A stretch of DNA of 49,994 nucleotides, taken from IMG/VR virus record IMGVR_UViG_3300048591_000787, positions 1 through 49,994 of that record, one strand, 5' to 3'. The notes beneath the pieces are model-generated. The model saw only the letters and a list, made by a program, of their open reading frames with translations, did not search any database and had not been told where the DNA came from. Made by a program: the position numbers and the translations under genes. This DNA is from a virus. Shown here piece after piece: positions 29,371-38,359 of this stretch. The first letter of the stretch is position 1. Each line of letters starts with the position of its first letter.

Positions 29371-30969
29371 GTGGCATCAGAAACTGAGATCTCTCCGCTC
29401 AATGGGGCTTTAACTGTTCTCAATGATACAGAATTTGCTGACGAAGATGTTTTGCGAGCCCTTTATGAGCAGTATCCAGAAGTTGCGACATTAGAGAATT
29501 GGGCCAACAAATCCACCCGTCAAGGTAAAGGACTCTTCCAAAGAGATCAATATGTAAATCCTGTTACCATATTTGATAAGATGCGAGTCGCCTACCAAGC
29601 TGTTGAACAAGATGACATTGTTTCAGGTATTGCAGACACAACTGAACAGTTAGCTTACAAGCGCATTACCCTAGAAACCGATGATCTTGACGAGGCGTAT
29701 GTTTGGCAGCAAATGGCCGACGAATTGGACCTGGTTAATTTCATGCGTCAGATTTGGCGGGACCTTTTTATTGCTAGCCAAGCCTATCCGGCTGTTATGT
29801 TTGGGCGCAGAGACTTCAAGGTGCGAGGGCGAACAACTGCTGGCAATCGTAAGAAGAAGTTGATGACTGGGGTCTACACTCCCATCGGGTTAACTCTTTT
29901 AGACCCCCTAAGGGTAGTGCCTGTGGGTAGCTTTATGTTTGGACAAGAGCAGCTCGCTTATATAGCGAGTCCCGCTGAAGTTGATATATTTTCAACCAAA
30001 TTGGGCGAGGGTAGTGATCCGATCCTTAATCAATTAATTGTCGAGAAATATAATCCCAGTAGAGCAGAAGCTAGAGAGTTGAATAAGCTATGCGGCGAAT
30101 CTGTGTCTAATCGCCTCTTCCTGTTGGACCCAGATCACTGTTGGCGCATTACTGCTACACGTCCAGATTATCAGCGTTTTGCTTCTGTGCGTATGGAATC
30201 TGTTTTTGAGTTGTTGGATATCAAGCACCAGCTTCGCGAGATGGATCGAGCAGCTTTGATTGGTAGCACTAACGCAATAATCCTGGTTAAAAAGGGCACT
30301 GATGCAATGCCTGCCAAGGATGCTGAGGTTAAGAAGTTGGCGTCCCAGGTGCGCACAGGTTCGCGAATGCCAGTTATTGTTGGGGATCATCGCATTGACA
30401 TTGAGATTATCACTCCCAAAACAGATAAGACCTTAGCCCCAGAACGGTATAATGGTATTGATTCTCGCCTAACCGCCAGACTATTTCAGGTGCTGTCAAC
30501 TGGCAGCTATAGCACAGGAACTGCTGTAGACGACTCTCTGAAGCTATTGCGCGTTGTTGCCGCCTCAATGGAGGCTAGGCGTGATGTTGTTAGAGATTCT
30601 ATGGTGGCCAAAGTGTTTATGCCAACCTGGGAAAGAAATGATAAGTTGATTGATATTCCCTCCATGCAATTTTATCCGCGCAGAATTGCCCTGGACTTCG
30701 ATCCGAACATTGCGCGGTTTATGCAAGACTTGCGTGATCGAGGCGATATCTCTCGTGAAACTATTTTGGCTGAATTGGACATCTTGGAGGAGTCCGAATC
30801 AGTTAAGCGTCAGCGTGAGGCAGAACTCTATGATCACGTCTTTACTCCTACCGTAGTGCCGTATTCGGCAAATCAAGACAATCCAGATCTTGACACTCGC
30901 ACAGCCGGGCGTCGAAGGGGTGGGGCGCGTAACGGCGGGGGGCGTCCTGCTGGGATGCCCAACCCCTAA
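29371..30969 (+). CDS. Portal protein, 532 aa
   Basis: GTG at 29371 follows GAGGTGG; an in-frame ATG at 29335 overlaps the prior gene and is less likely. The residues LRALYEQYPEVATLENWAN, FDKMRVAYQAVEQDDIVSG, a central LDPLRVVPVGSF, and a helical LRVVAASMEARRDVVRDSM match phage portal architecture, with a basic Gly-rich end (AGRRRGGARNGGG). The dodecamer would form the DNA channel at the capsid vertex. Confidence 0.8.
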   Translation: MASETEISPLNGALTVLNDTEFADEDVLRALYEQYPEVATLENWANKSTRQGKGLFQRDQYVNPVTIFDKMRVAYQAVEQDDIVSGIADTTEQLAYKRITLETDDLDEAYVWQQMADELDLVNFMRQIWRDLFIASQAYPAVMFGRRDFKVRGRTTAGNRKKKLMTGVYTPIGLTLLDPLRVVPVGSFMFGQEQLAYIASPAEVDIFSTKLGEGSDPILNQLIVEKYNPSRAEARELNKLCGESVSNRLFLLDPDHCWRITATRPDYQRFASVRMESVFELLDIKHQLREMDRAALIGSTNAIILVKKGTDAMPAKDAEVKKLASQVRTGSRMPVIVGDHRIDIEIITPKTDKTLAPERYNGIDSRLTARLFQVLSTGSYSTGTAVDDSLKLLRVVAASMEARRDVVRDSMVAKVFMPTWERNDKLIDIPSMQFYPRRIALDFDPNIARFMQDLRDRGDISRETILAELDILEESESVKRQREAELYDHVFTPTVVPYSANQDNPDLDTRTAGRRRGGARNGGGRPAGMPNP

Positions 30970-31020
30970 GAAGCGTCTAATTTTGGCCTAGAGCGTCGTT
31001 TAGGTAATACGGAGGCCGCT

Positions 31021-31845
31021 ATGACTATTCTCTCAGCTTCGGATTCTTCCGATATCTTAACTGCGCCTGCGTGGTTGGTGGATGAAGATTATGACACTGC
31101 CTCAACTTGGGCGTCTAAGTATATCAAGACAAGCCCATACTTGAAGTGGATTGTCGGAAATTATGTTGAGGCCGATTCAGCAAATCGCAATAACCAATAT
31201 TGGACATTGGATGACTTAAAGCTCAGTCACGTTTCTGTTCACAATGCTCCAATGAGTTTGGCTCATGGCACCCATCCCATTGGCACATATGTTGCTTCAG
31301 AATTGATTTTCCCGATAGATGCGGCGCAACATCCATTTGTTGAGTCGCTGTCGACTATGTGGAAATATCGCTATCCAGACCAGTTCAAGTTGGTGGAAGA
31401 ATCTTTTCGCAATGGCACTTTGTATCAGTCGATGGAATGTGTTGCTGATTCAATAACCTGTGTTGGGACAGACGTTGCTTGCAATGAGACCTTTGAGTAT
31501 AAGGGGCCATTTAGCGACACCTATTGTGAGCACATCAAAAGTAGGGCAGCTTACCGTCAGTTCAACAACACATCATTTACAGGAGGGGCTTTAATCATCC
31601 CCCCAGATCGCCCTGGTTGGAAGGGGGCAGACATCAAAGAGGTCGCATCGCTCATCAACTCTGATGTTGCAGATGACATCTATGGTCAGGTTGCGGCTGA
31701 GTCTCCATCATTGAATTCCAGCCAATGGGAAAGCTTGATGCAAATGATTGTGTTGCATGGCGCCTCAAAGGCTGTCGATCAGACCACTTCCTCGACTGCT
31801 GGACGCCTAATAGGCATTCAAATGTCAGCAATGTTTTATTCATAA
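31021..31845 (+). CDS. Prohead/capsid maturation protease-like, 274 aa
   Basis: ATG follows CGGAGG. Patterns SANRNNQYWTLDDLK, APMSLAHGTHPIGTYVASE and GTLYQSMECVADSI resemble phage head maturation proteases, with a candidate catalytic His (in HGTH) and Ser (in QSMEC). It sits between portal and scaffold, where such proteases are found. Likely cleaves scaffold and capsid during maturation. Confidence 0.65.
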   Translation: MTILSASDSSDILTAPAWLVDEDYDTASTWASKYIKTSPYLKWIVGNYVEADSANRNNQYWTLDDLKLSHVSVHNAPMSLAHGTHPIGTYVASELIFPIDAAQHPFVESLSTMWKYRYPDQFKLVEESFRNGTLYQSMECVADSITCVGTDVACNETFEYKGPFSDTYCEHIKSRAAYRQFNNTSFTGGALIIPPDRPGWKGADIKEVASLINSDVADDIYGQVAAESPSLNSSQWESLMQMIVLHGASKAVDQTTSSTAGRLIGIQMSAMFYS

Positions 31846-31887
31846 TATAGCAATCCGTTATAGGTTGTGTGTCCGAAAGGTGTCTGT

Positions 31888-32586
31888 ATGAGTGATGCAC
31901 TTACGCCTAAGCAAATGCATGATCAACTACTTGCAGCAATGCCAGAGGGCTCAGCCCACGAAGAGGCAGAGTGCCCCTTCTGTAACGACGTTAGCTCCGT
32001 TGGAGGGGGTGACATGAAGACTTACACTGAGACTGAATTTACCGAGGCCGTACAAGAAGCTGTCGCTCCCGTAAAGGCTGCGGCTGACCAGGAAATTGCA
32101 CAGCTTAAGTCTGAATTGGACGAACTGCGTAACGCCCAGGAGGCCGAGGCCGCTCAGGGTGAGCTTGATGCGATTCGCACCCAGCTTGACGCCGCTGAAG
32201 CTCGTGCTTCTGAGGCTGAGGCTCGGGTGGCAGAGATTCTTGCATGGCTAGATACAGAGTCCGCTGCTGCGGAAGCTGCTGCTGTGCTAGAGACTCTAAA
32301 GACTGAGCGTCGTGCTGCCGTTGCGGAGTCCGCTTCATTCAGCGATGAGTATATCGACAGCAACATTGATCGTTGGGCTGCACTGTCTGATGAAGACTTT
32401 GCTGCTTTGGTTGAAGATTGGAAGGCTATTTCAGCCTCATCCAAAGCTTCAGTGGAGGGGGAGACTGGAACCAAGATTCCGGCCGAAACCGCCATGTCCC
32501 ATACCCGTGAAACCAACACAACCACTTCTGCCGCCTCCACTATTTGGGGTGCTGCTCGGCGTGGCGTTGACATTCGCAGTCTATAA
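31888..32586 (+). CDS. Scaffolding protein, 232 aa
   Basis: ATG 31888 preferred to 31867 (AAAGG upstream). It has a short Cys/His head (HEEAECPFC), a long Ala/Glu-rich coiled coil (QLKSELDELRNAQEAEAAQG, ARASEAEARVAEILAWL) and an Ala/Ser/Thr-rich C-terminus, typical of phage scaffolds. It would guide capsid assembly and be removed by the protease. Confidence 0.75.
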   Translation: MSDALTPKQMHDQLLAAMPEGSAHEEAECPFCNDVSSVGGGDMKTYTETEFTEAVQEAVAPVKAAADQEIAQLKSELDELRNAQEAEAAQGELDAIRTQLDAAEARASEAEARVAEILAWLDTESAAAEAAAVLETLKTERRAAVAESASFSDEYIDSNIDRWAALSDEDFAALVEDWKAISASSKASVEGETGTKIPAETAMSHTRETNTTTSAASTIWGAARRGVDIRSL

Positions 32587-32600
32587 AGGAGGATTGAAGA

Positions 32601-33110
32601 ATGTCTCGAAACTTTGAATTTCTCGTAGCGCCTCGTAGCGGTCATCGTGCAGGTCGTTATACCTGTGGTGCGGCTGTTCCGATTGGTGCTCCCGTGATGG
32701 TGGCTGGTGAGTCTGCTACTGTTGATGGCGCTCTTGCGGTTGAGGTGGTTGATGGTGCTACCGCCATTCCCACTGCTGGATGGGGCGGCATCTTGGTCTA
32801 CGAAGAGCTTTTCGTGGACTCAGCAGGAGAATCCCCCTCTGATGTCCTCAAGTGCCCCGCTGGCGCCATGGTACAGGTTGTGAATGGTACTGATGTCAAG
32901 GTGAAGTTCACCAACGACGCTGTTCTCACCATGGTTGATGAGACTGGTGCTACTCCTGGTGTTGTTGTGGGTGACTACCTGACTCCAATGTCGTCACCAG
33001 GCGATGCCGATGGCTACTGGGCCAAGACCGCAACTGCCGCAAATGCGTGGCTTGTCGTAACCGCTGTCGATCACTCTGCCGGTGTGGTAGAGGCTCGCGT
33101 CAACTTCTAA
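32601..33110 (+). CDS. Capsid decoration/head-stabilising protein, 169 aa
   Basis: ATG follows GGAGG. Beta-rich and Gly/Ala/Val-rich, no helices predicted (APVMVAGESATVDGALAVEV, VNGTDVKVKFTNDAVLTMV). Its place directly before the major capsid gene, and length, match decoration proteins of tailed phages. No cysteine-rich feature. Confidence 0.65.
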   Translation: MSRNFEFLVAPRSGHRAGRYTCGAAVPIGAPVMVAGESATVDGALAVEVVDGATAIPTAGWGGILVYEELFVDSAGESPSDVLKCPAGAMVQVVNGTDVKVKFTNDAVLTMVDETGATPGVVVGDYLTPMSSPGDADGYWAKTATAANAWLVVTAVDHSAGVVEARVNF

Positions 33111-33123
33111 GAAGGGACTTGCA

Positions 33124-34050
33124 ATGTCTACTACAGTACAAGATCCCGCCGAGATTCGTGAAGCCGCTCGTAGGCTGAATGAGGAAGCCAAGGCTAACTG
33201 GCATAATCCCCAGTGGCGTGCCGAGCGTGCGGCGGAGATGACCGAATCCATCTACGAGAACTTCCGCTATGAGAATATTCTCGACTACTTCGGGGCTGTT
33301 GAGTACCTCAACACCGAAGATCGGGCATATGTTCGTGAGACCCAGGGCCTGAAGGCTTACTGGATCGCTCGTGGTGGTTACATCGAGCAGAGCACTGTTC
33401 GCACTGATGTCGTGGAAATTCCTCGCGACACTGTTGGGTTCCATGTGTCTGAGTTTGAGGACAAGATGCTGACCGGCTTTGCCGAAGCTAGTTCCACCAT
33501 GGTTGATCTTGGGATTCAGCGCCTTGGTGCTGCTGTCAACCTTCGTGCCCTCAAGCTCTTCGAAGCCGCAATCCCGGCCAACAACTCCGGTAATTCAATC
33601 ACTGGCACTTCCATTTCTCTCGCTTCTGTTCATACAGCTCTTCGTGAGGTTCGTGACGAAACCCGCAGTGGTCAGGTTGCTATCCTCGGTCGAGCCACTG
33701 TTACCGAACAGTTGATGGACAGTCTGTTGGGTAACAGCTATAACGGCTCAGGGTTCTTGCCTGCCAGCAACGAAGAGATGGTTCGTCAGGGAAAGCTTGG
33801 CACATACCGTGGGGCTCCTGTCATCACTGTTCCCAACTACCTTGATGAAGATGGCAATTCATACTGGCCCGCTGGCGACCTGTGGGTGGTTGCCAACGAT
33901 GCTGCTAAGTTTGCTTTCTTCGGTGGGCTGAAGAGCAAGGAATTCACCGAGCAAGATAACTGGTACTGGCATTACCTTGCCAAGCAGGAGTTCGGTGGTC
34001 TTGTAAATCATCCTGAGCGTGCTTTCCGCATCACAGACACTAACGCCTGA
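33124..34050 (+). CDS. Major capsid protein, 308 aa
   Basis: ATG at 33124. The fold is suggested by an N-arm (DPAEIREAARRLNEEAKANW), a central FHVSEFEDKMLTGFAEASST, the A-domain-like VHTALREVRDETRSGQVAIL and RQGKLGTYRGAPVITVPNY, and a final FGGLVNHPERAFRIT. Followed directly by a strong terminator, fitting high-level expression. Confidence 0.85.
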   Translation: MSTTVQDPAEIREAARRLNEEAKANWHNPQWRAERAAEMTESIYENFRYENILDYFGAVEYLNTEDRAYVRETQGLKAYWIARGGYIEQSTVRTDVVEIPRDTVGFHVSEFEDKMLTGFAEASSTMVDLGIQRLGAAVNLRALKLFEAAIPANNSGNSITGTSISLASVHTALREVRDETRSGQVAILGRATVTEQLMDSLLGNSYNGSGFLPASNEEMVRQGKLGTYRGAPVITVPNYLDEDGNSYWPAGDLWVVANDAAKFAFFGGLKSKEFTEQDNWYWHYLAKQEFGGLVNHPERAFRITDTNA

Positions 34051-34071
34051 TATTAGCCCCTAAGCTAATCC

Positions 34072-34104
34072 AAGGGTCCGACTGGCATTGCTGGTCGGAC
34101 CTTT
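34072..34104 (+). terminator. Intrinsic terminator after the major capsid gene
   Basis: AAGGGTCCGAC (34072-34082) pairs with GTCGGACCTTT (34094-34104) with a single G-T wobble and an 11-base loop, followed by GTTGTT. Strong and well placed. Confidence 0.75.
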
Positions 34105-34165
34105 GTTGTTGGTTTCTTCATCAAGAAGTCGTGATATGATTATAGGATCGGACAAGGAGTTATTT

Positions 34166-34639
34166 ATGGCTGATTTCGAGACTTGGGAAAATGTTGCAAA
34201 GGGCCGTATCCAGATCTGGAAGATGGGCCGTCAGGGGCAGCCAGAGGCATTCGTCTTGCCCCCTGGTGGGAAGGTGACGTTGACACCAGAAGACCGTTTG
34301 TACAACCAGGATATTGCTTTGACAGAATTTGGTGATTTTTTTAGAAATGGAACACTTATGCCAGTGCGTCTTGTGGATACTGCTGTGGATTACGCAGAGG
34401 TAGCAGATAATCCCAATCACTTGGCGCAGTCTGATATCGAAGACCTGATCAAGGCTAAGGTTGCGGATCTTAGGGTTAAGCTGGCTGAGATCACTAATCC
34501 AGTAACGATGGCTCGCATCCATGAAATTGCTGACGAGATGGATCTTACCGCCTCCAAGCGTGCTGCTGTTGAAGAGCGATATGCGGAGTTGTGTGTTCCC
34601 AAGAACGAGGGCATCAGCGCCGGGGTAGAAGACTTCTGA
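34166..34639 (+). CDS. Head protein, hypothetical, 157 aa
   Basis: ATG at 34166 follows AAGGAG, making it the start rather than 34088. Sequence: a PPGGKVTLTPEDRLY segment then helical RLVDTAVDYAEVAD, a LIKAKVADLRVKLAEI helix and AVEERYAELCVPKN. Its role after MCP could be a connector or internal protein. No family recognised. Confidence 0.6.
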   Translation: MADFETWENVAKGRIQIWKMGRQGQPEAFVLPPGGKVTLTPEDRLYNQDIALTEFGDFFRNGTLMPVRLVDTAVDYAEVADNPNHLAQSDIEDLIKAKVADLRVKLAEITNPVTMARIHEIADEMDLTASKRAAVEERYAELCVPKNEGISAGVEDF

Positions 34640-34691
34640 TTTCACCTCATTTCTGGCCGTAGTAATCCTGTGATCTGCGCAGGAGGCTTGC

Positions 34692-35195
34692 ATGGCTAGT
34701 GTTGATATTACCGAGTTAATTCCTAGCCTTGAGGCTGCTTTAACTATTCCTGGGCAAACTTCTCCGTATAGCTCAGCAACAGAGTCTGAGTGGACATTAA
34801 AGCTTACCAATGCTTTTTGGCGCGCTGTTCTTGATGGGATTATCACAGGTTTCGTTATTGATGAGGATGGCATTATTGCACCTGAATCTGGGACAGAGAC
34901 GCTCTCTCGGTCATACCAGCAAATTGTTGTTATCTATGCTGCAATGAACATTGTTCAGAACACGCTACTCCAGCTTAAGACCACCTTTAGAGCCAAAGCT
35001 GGTCCTGTAGAGTATGAAACACAGCAAGCATCACAGGTTTTAACCACACTTCTCAAAACATATGAGAATGAAAAGAATCTGATTTTGTCACGGCTTAGTG
35101 ACGTAGGCAGTAGTGATGAGTCATATTATTACGATATGCCATGGGAGCGTCGTGATTCCCAACACAGTGGGCTTGCATATTGGGTAGGTAATTAA
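34692..35195 (+). CDS. Head-tail connector-like protein, 167 aa
   Basis: ATG at 34692 follows AGGAGG. It begins with helices (VDITELIPSLEAALTI), then SRSYQQIVVIYAAMNIVQNTLLQ, and a tail rich in Tyr/Asp (DESYYYDMPWERRD). Position after capsid matches adaptor (HK97 gp6-like) proteins; the family is inferred from order. Its stop overlaps the next start (TAATG). Confidence 0.6.
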   Translation: MASVDITELIPSLEAALTIPGQTSPYSSATESEWTLKLTNAFWRAVLDGIITGFVIDEDGIIAPESGTETLSRSYQQIVVIYAAMNIVQNTLLQLKTTFRAKAGPVEYETQQASQVLTTLLKTYENEKNLILSRLSDVGSSDESYYYDMPWERRDSQHSGLAYWVGN

Positions 35196-35656
35196 TGGGG
35201 GCTGTTACTAATCCAGCATTTGGAAGCGATTTTGATGGTGATGCTTTTCGTGCTGCCATAGTTTCTACTATGCAAATGGGGATGGCAAATGGGGACCAGG
35301 TTGCCACCTTCTATTGGGAAGAGGAGTATGAATATGAGTATGCAAGTGATGACCGCACTCCATATGACCTCTCAGCGACCCCTACAGAGGTCATACAGGC
35401 GCCTAAGACTGCGACAATCCCTGTAGCCGTTGAATTCGTTTCGCGGGCTACAGGAGGCCTAGGGGGGGCTGTGGGGCACATTGAGAACCCCAGGGTCGTA
35501 TTGACTGTTGTAGATACCTATATAAGCGACATTGCTGGAGCTACCGGGGTTATTTTTGACGATGCAAAGTATATGATTAACTATATGGCTCCCACTTTGG
35601 GACTGTTTGATGTAAATATTTACGAAATTCACTGTACAGCATTTGACGAGGCTTAA
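35195..35656 (+). CDS. Head-tail connector/neck protein, hypothetical, 153 aa
   Basis: TAATG overlap with the previous gene. The protein is beta-rich in its second half (TIPVAVEFVSRATGGLGG, RVVLTVVDTYISDI, FDVNIYEIHCTAF). Order adaptor, this gene, tail terminator matches neck proteins such as the stopper; not proven. Confidence 0.6.
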   Translation: MGAVTNPAFGSDFDGDAFRAAIVSTMQMGMANGDQVATFYWEEEYEYEYASDDRTPYDLSATPTEVIQAPKTATIPVAVEFVSRATGGLGGAVGHIENPRVVLTVVDTYISDIAGATGVIFDDAKYMINYMAPTLGLFDVNIYEIHCTAFDEA

Positions 35657-35657
35657 G

Positions 35658-36152
35658 ATGGATACCGGTCTAAATCTTCGTCTCTTAAATGACAACCTTT
35701 TGCTGTTAGTTGAAGAGTACCTGAACACCACTCAGGGTTGGAATGATCTTGGTAGGGCTAACCAACCAGTTACAATTCGTTCTACTGAGGTTGTAAATGA
35801 TGAAGTGGTTGAACCAAACCTTGTGACCGTATGCTTAGAAGACATCAACTTTGCGGATGTTGAACTTGGGTCAACAATGGTTGAGCAAAGTGTTGTTGCG
35901 GTCGTTGACATTATTGCCGAAAACCACTCCATTGGGCTTCATTTGGCGGGAGATTTGTTGGGCTGGGCTCAGGATCTATATGCATTTCCAGTATATGACC
36001 TTACTCAAGCAACACCTAATTCTGTTTTATTTTACTGTGAGATAGATGGCGTTACTTTAGAGCGCAATAGATGGTTTGAAAATCCCAGCCAACAGTGGTG
36101 GTGGGTGCTGTCTTTTTCCGTTGGCCGAAGTGCCTTTTCTGGAGATTTGTGA
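35658..36152 (+). CDS. Tail terminator-like protein, 164 aa
   Basis: ATG at 35658 (two bases past the previous stop), preferred over 35643. Begins MDTGLNLRLLNDNLLLLVEEY and ends QQWWWVLSFSVGRSAFSGD. Length and position between neck and tail genes fit a tail terminator. Overlaps the next start by TGATG. Confidence 0.6.
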   Translation: MDTGLNLRLLNDNLLLLVEEYLNTTQGWNDLGRANQPVTIRSTEVVNDEVVEPNLVTVCLEDINFADVELGSTMVEQSVVAVVDIIAENHSIGLHLAGDLLGWAQDLYAFPVYDLTQATPNSVLFYCEIDGVTLERNRWFENPSQQWWWVLSFSVGRSAFSGDL

Positions 36153-36505
36153 TGGATGCAAATAATCCACTAAAACAAAAGCTGGTTGTTCGGAGGGGAA
36201 TTTCTTTTACTGAAACAATTTTTTTGTTTGATAAAAACGATGAACCCATCATCCTTACGGGATACACGGGGCTGATGCAGGTGCGTTCTGATTATGGGGC
36301 CTCGGTTATTATTGAGCTGAGTACATCAAATGGGCGCATAACATTAGATAATAATTGCGTCTTGCTTTATATTGCAGACGAGGACACTGCTGATTTTACT
36401 GCTGGAAGTTATCGTTACGATTTACAACTTACAGATGCGGCAGGAGATGCTTATGCCATTCTTTATGGTACTTTTGCCGTTAAAGATATGGTTACGCAGG
36501 TATAA
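36152..36505 (+). CDS. BppU-like tail/baseplate domain protein, 117 aa
   Basis: TGATG start. The sequence VVRRGISFTETIFLFDKNDE, LTGYTGLMQVRSD, RITLDNNCVLLYIADEDT and AGSYRYDLQLTDAAGD follows the BppU N-terminal fold, which links receptor-binding proteins to the tail. No receptor-binding portion attached; probably docks other fibre proteins. Confidence 0.65.
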   Translation: MDANNPLKQKLVVRRGISFTETIFLFDKNDEPIILTGYTGLMQVRSDYGASVIIELSTSNGRITLDNNCVLLYIADEDTADFTAGSYRYDLQLTDAAGDAYAILYGTFAVKDMVTQV

Positions 36506-36514
36506 GGGGTTTCC

Positions 36515-36901
36515 ATGACCACACTAGACGAAATCAAGGTCGTTTTATCGGGATCTCAAGGCCCACAAGGGCCTCGTGGCGACTATCCCCAAGATCCTGT
36601 AGATGTTGCCTGCGACACGACTGTGACAGTTGATGCCACAGAGTCTTCTTACTTCCGCATTGAAGCCGATCAGGCGTTTACTTTAGAGGCCCCAACTGGA
36701 GGAGTGGACGGACAGCGAGTGTTGTTTGAAATCACCCAAGATGCAACTGGGGCGCGAGCAATGACCTTGGGGGCTGGGTTGGTGAATGGCCCCATTAGTG
36801 TTTCTTTATCTTCAGATCCAAATGCCGTTGATTTTCTAGGTATTGCATATCATGAACAGCGCGATGAATGGTTTGTTCTAGCGTTCTCGCGAGGTTATTG
36901 A
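36515..36901 (+). CDS. Tail protein with collagen-like start, 128 aa
   Basis: ATG at 36515. A short Gly-Pro-x segment (GSQGPQGPRGDYP) is followed by a beta domain (VTVDATESSYFRIEADQAFTL, GGVDGQRVLFEITQDATG). Short collagen-like runs often trimerise or shape fibres. Next gene is 55 bases away; no terminator seen. Confidence 0.65.
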   Translation: MTTLDEIKVVLSGSQGPQGPRGDYPQDPVDVACDTTVTVDATESSYFRIEADQAFTLEAPTGGVDGQRVLFEITQDATGARAMTLGAGLVNGPISVSLSSDPNAVDFLGIAYHEQRDEWFVLAFSRGY

Positions 36902-36955
36902 TTGCAACAAACTGTCGTCGTTATGTAAAGGCACTGCAACGCACTGGAGAACAAT

Positions 36956-37408
36956 ATGGCTTCCTTCTTGTACAATAACTTTAAAGAATATCTTTTAGAT
37001 GGCACTTGGAACCCGGCCGATGGGACGATTACTTGTGTACTAGCCGACTCGGCCACTGCTACCATTCCAGCACAGAATGCTGCTACTCCAGTATATAGCG
37101 ATCTTGCGAGTGCTGGGCTTGGCAAGAACTCCAGTGATGTTGTGGTTACTGCCACTTTAGGTACTCCTACATACACTGATGGTGTGCTAGATGCATCCAC
37201 AGATGCCAGTACATTTACTGCTGTAGATGGTGGCGGTGCTCGTGTGGATTCGTGTAACAGGATAGTGATCTATCAGGCTACGACCAACATCCTCATGGGA
37301 GTTATCGAACTTGGTTCTGCTGTTACATTTACTGGTGGGGACGTCATTGTTGATTGGGATGACACCACTTCCATGAATGGACAGACTGGTGGCGTGTTTG
37401 CCATCTAA
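36956..37408 (+). CDS. Tail/fibre protein, 150 aa
   Basis: ATG 36956. N-terminal FLYNNFKEYLLDGTWNPADG, then Asp/Thr-rich strands ending in GVIELGSAVTFTGGDVIV, DWDDTTSMNGQTGGVFAI. The C-terminal pattern T-G-G-x-hh-V-x-W-x-x-x-x-G-h-F-x-h is shared with the real end of the gene at 37607 and with 45729. Probably a shared phage tail fold. Confidence 0.6.
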   Translation: MASFLYNNFKEYLLDGTWNPADGTITCVLADSATATIPAQNAATPVYSDLASAGLGKNSSDVVVTATLGTPTYTDGVLDASTDASTFTAVDGGGARVDSCNRIVIYQATTNILMGVIELGSAVTFTGGDVIVDWDDTTSMNGQTGGVFAI

Positions 37409-37427
37409 ATAACATTGGATTATTCCT

Positions 37428-37610
37428 ATGTCATGGGCTATTCCCAACAAAGTTACGGCCAACTATCAAGAACAGGCTCGACTTATGGTGGCGTTGTTTA
37501 CTGAGTCGATTACAGGGGCTAATAAGAATGCTTCTGAATCCTACAACTCTGGGACGTGGGCTTCCAATGAAGTAGGTAGTCAAACTGCCGTTGACTGGGC
37601 CACGCTGTGA
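37428..37610 (+). CDS. Tail protein, N-terminal fragment-like, 60 aa
   Basis: Starts MSWAIPNKVTANYQEQARLM, matching the opening pattern of the two next proteins (IPNE..A.Y..QA). It then ends early (STGTWAS..VDWATL). It could be a full small protein or the remains of a resident fibre gene cut where the GC-rich block begins; its stop overlaps the next GTG (37607). Confidence 0.55.
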   Translation: MSWAIPNKVTANYQEQARLMVALFTESITGANKNASESYNSGTWASNEVGSQTAVDWATL

Positions 37611-38341
37611 GCTACACGATCCCCAACGAGGCAGATGCCCCCACCTACCCGGCTCAAGCGGAGCCGGACGCCGGAGACTTCCGCTCGCTCGGGCACGCCG
37701 CCTCGGGGTCGGGTGTGCTGTACGGGCTGCAAGTGGCGCCCGGCAACTCGGGGGTCGACCGGTCGGTGGTGATCGGGTACGGCCGTCTCGTGTATTTCGG
37801 GTGGGACCATGTCGCGCACCCGAAGACGACGATCGCATCCGGTGCGATCGTCGCTGATGGCACCCATCCTCGGTGGGCGCTGATCCACTCGACGGACTCT
37901 GGTCGGACGCTGACTGTGTCGTTGGGGACTGCCGCGGCTAACCCGGTGTTCCCCGCAGTCGCCGAGCTGGAGGTGGTGCTGGCAGCGATCTACCTCCCGG
38001 CCGCTGCGACATCGATCACTGCGGCGAACATCGTCGACAAGCGGGTGCTACAGACGGGGTCTCTGGTGTCCACAGCGACGTATCAGCCTCGGGCGCTCCC
38101 GCCATCTGCCCCGAAGCGGGCCTCGTACGCCCGATTTGGTGCCCCCGGATACGACGGCACCAACAATCTCGCGGCGAACACGGCCTACACGCTGTACGAC
38201 TCGTCGGACACCAACTATGGACCGGTGCGGCGGCCACATCTCAGCTCGTCGCTTACATCGACGGGCTCAGTATTACGCCTAACGGTGGGACCATCACCGT
38301 GGATTGGCACCCTAGCGGCATTTTCACATTGTGACGAGTGA
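37607..38341 (+). CDS. Tail-fibre protein with N-terminal attachment module; likely frameshifted C-terminus, 244 aa as read
   Basis: GTG 37607 overlaps the previous stop. First ~150 residues (IPNEADAPTYPAQAEPDAGDF, then GLQVAPGNSGVDRSVV, GTHPRWALIHSTD) match the start of the next protein, a probable tail-attachment module. From 38219 the reading becomes implausible (RRPHLSSSLTSTGS). Reading on in the -1 frame gives TGAAATSQLVAYIDGLSITP, NGGTITVDWHPSGIFTL and a TGA at 38332, resembling the C-termini of other tail proteins here. So one base (an A after TATGGA) seems lost, or a programmed shift occurs. Confidence 0.7.
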   Translation: MSYTIPNEADAPTYPAQAEPDAGDFRSLGHAASGSGVLYGLQVAPGNSGVDRSVVIGYGRLVYFGWDHVAHPKTTIASGAIVADGTHPRWALIHSTDSGRTLTVSLGTAAANPVFPAVAELEVVLAAIYLPAAATSITAANIVDKRVLQTGSLVSTATYQPRALPPSAPKRASYARFGAPGYDGTNNLAANTAYTLYDSSDTNYGPVRRPHLSSSLTSTGSVLRLTVGPSPWIGTLAAFSHCDE

Positions 38342-38359
38342 CGACGAGAGGATAAGTCG

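Noticed and set aside
36535-36600. Full collagen-like fibre
   Set aside because: Only about four Gly-x-y triplets are present, too few for a stable collagen triple helix.
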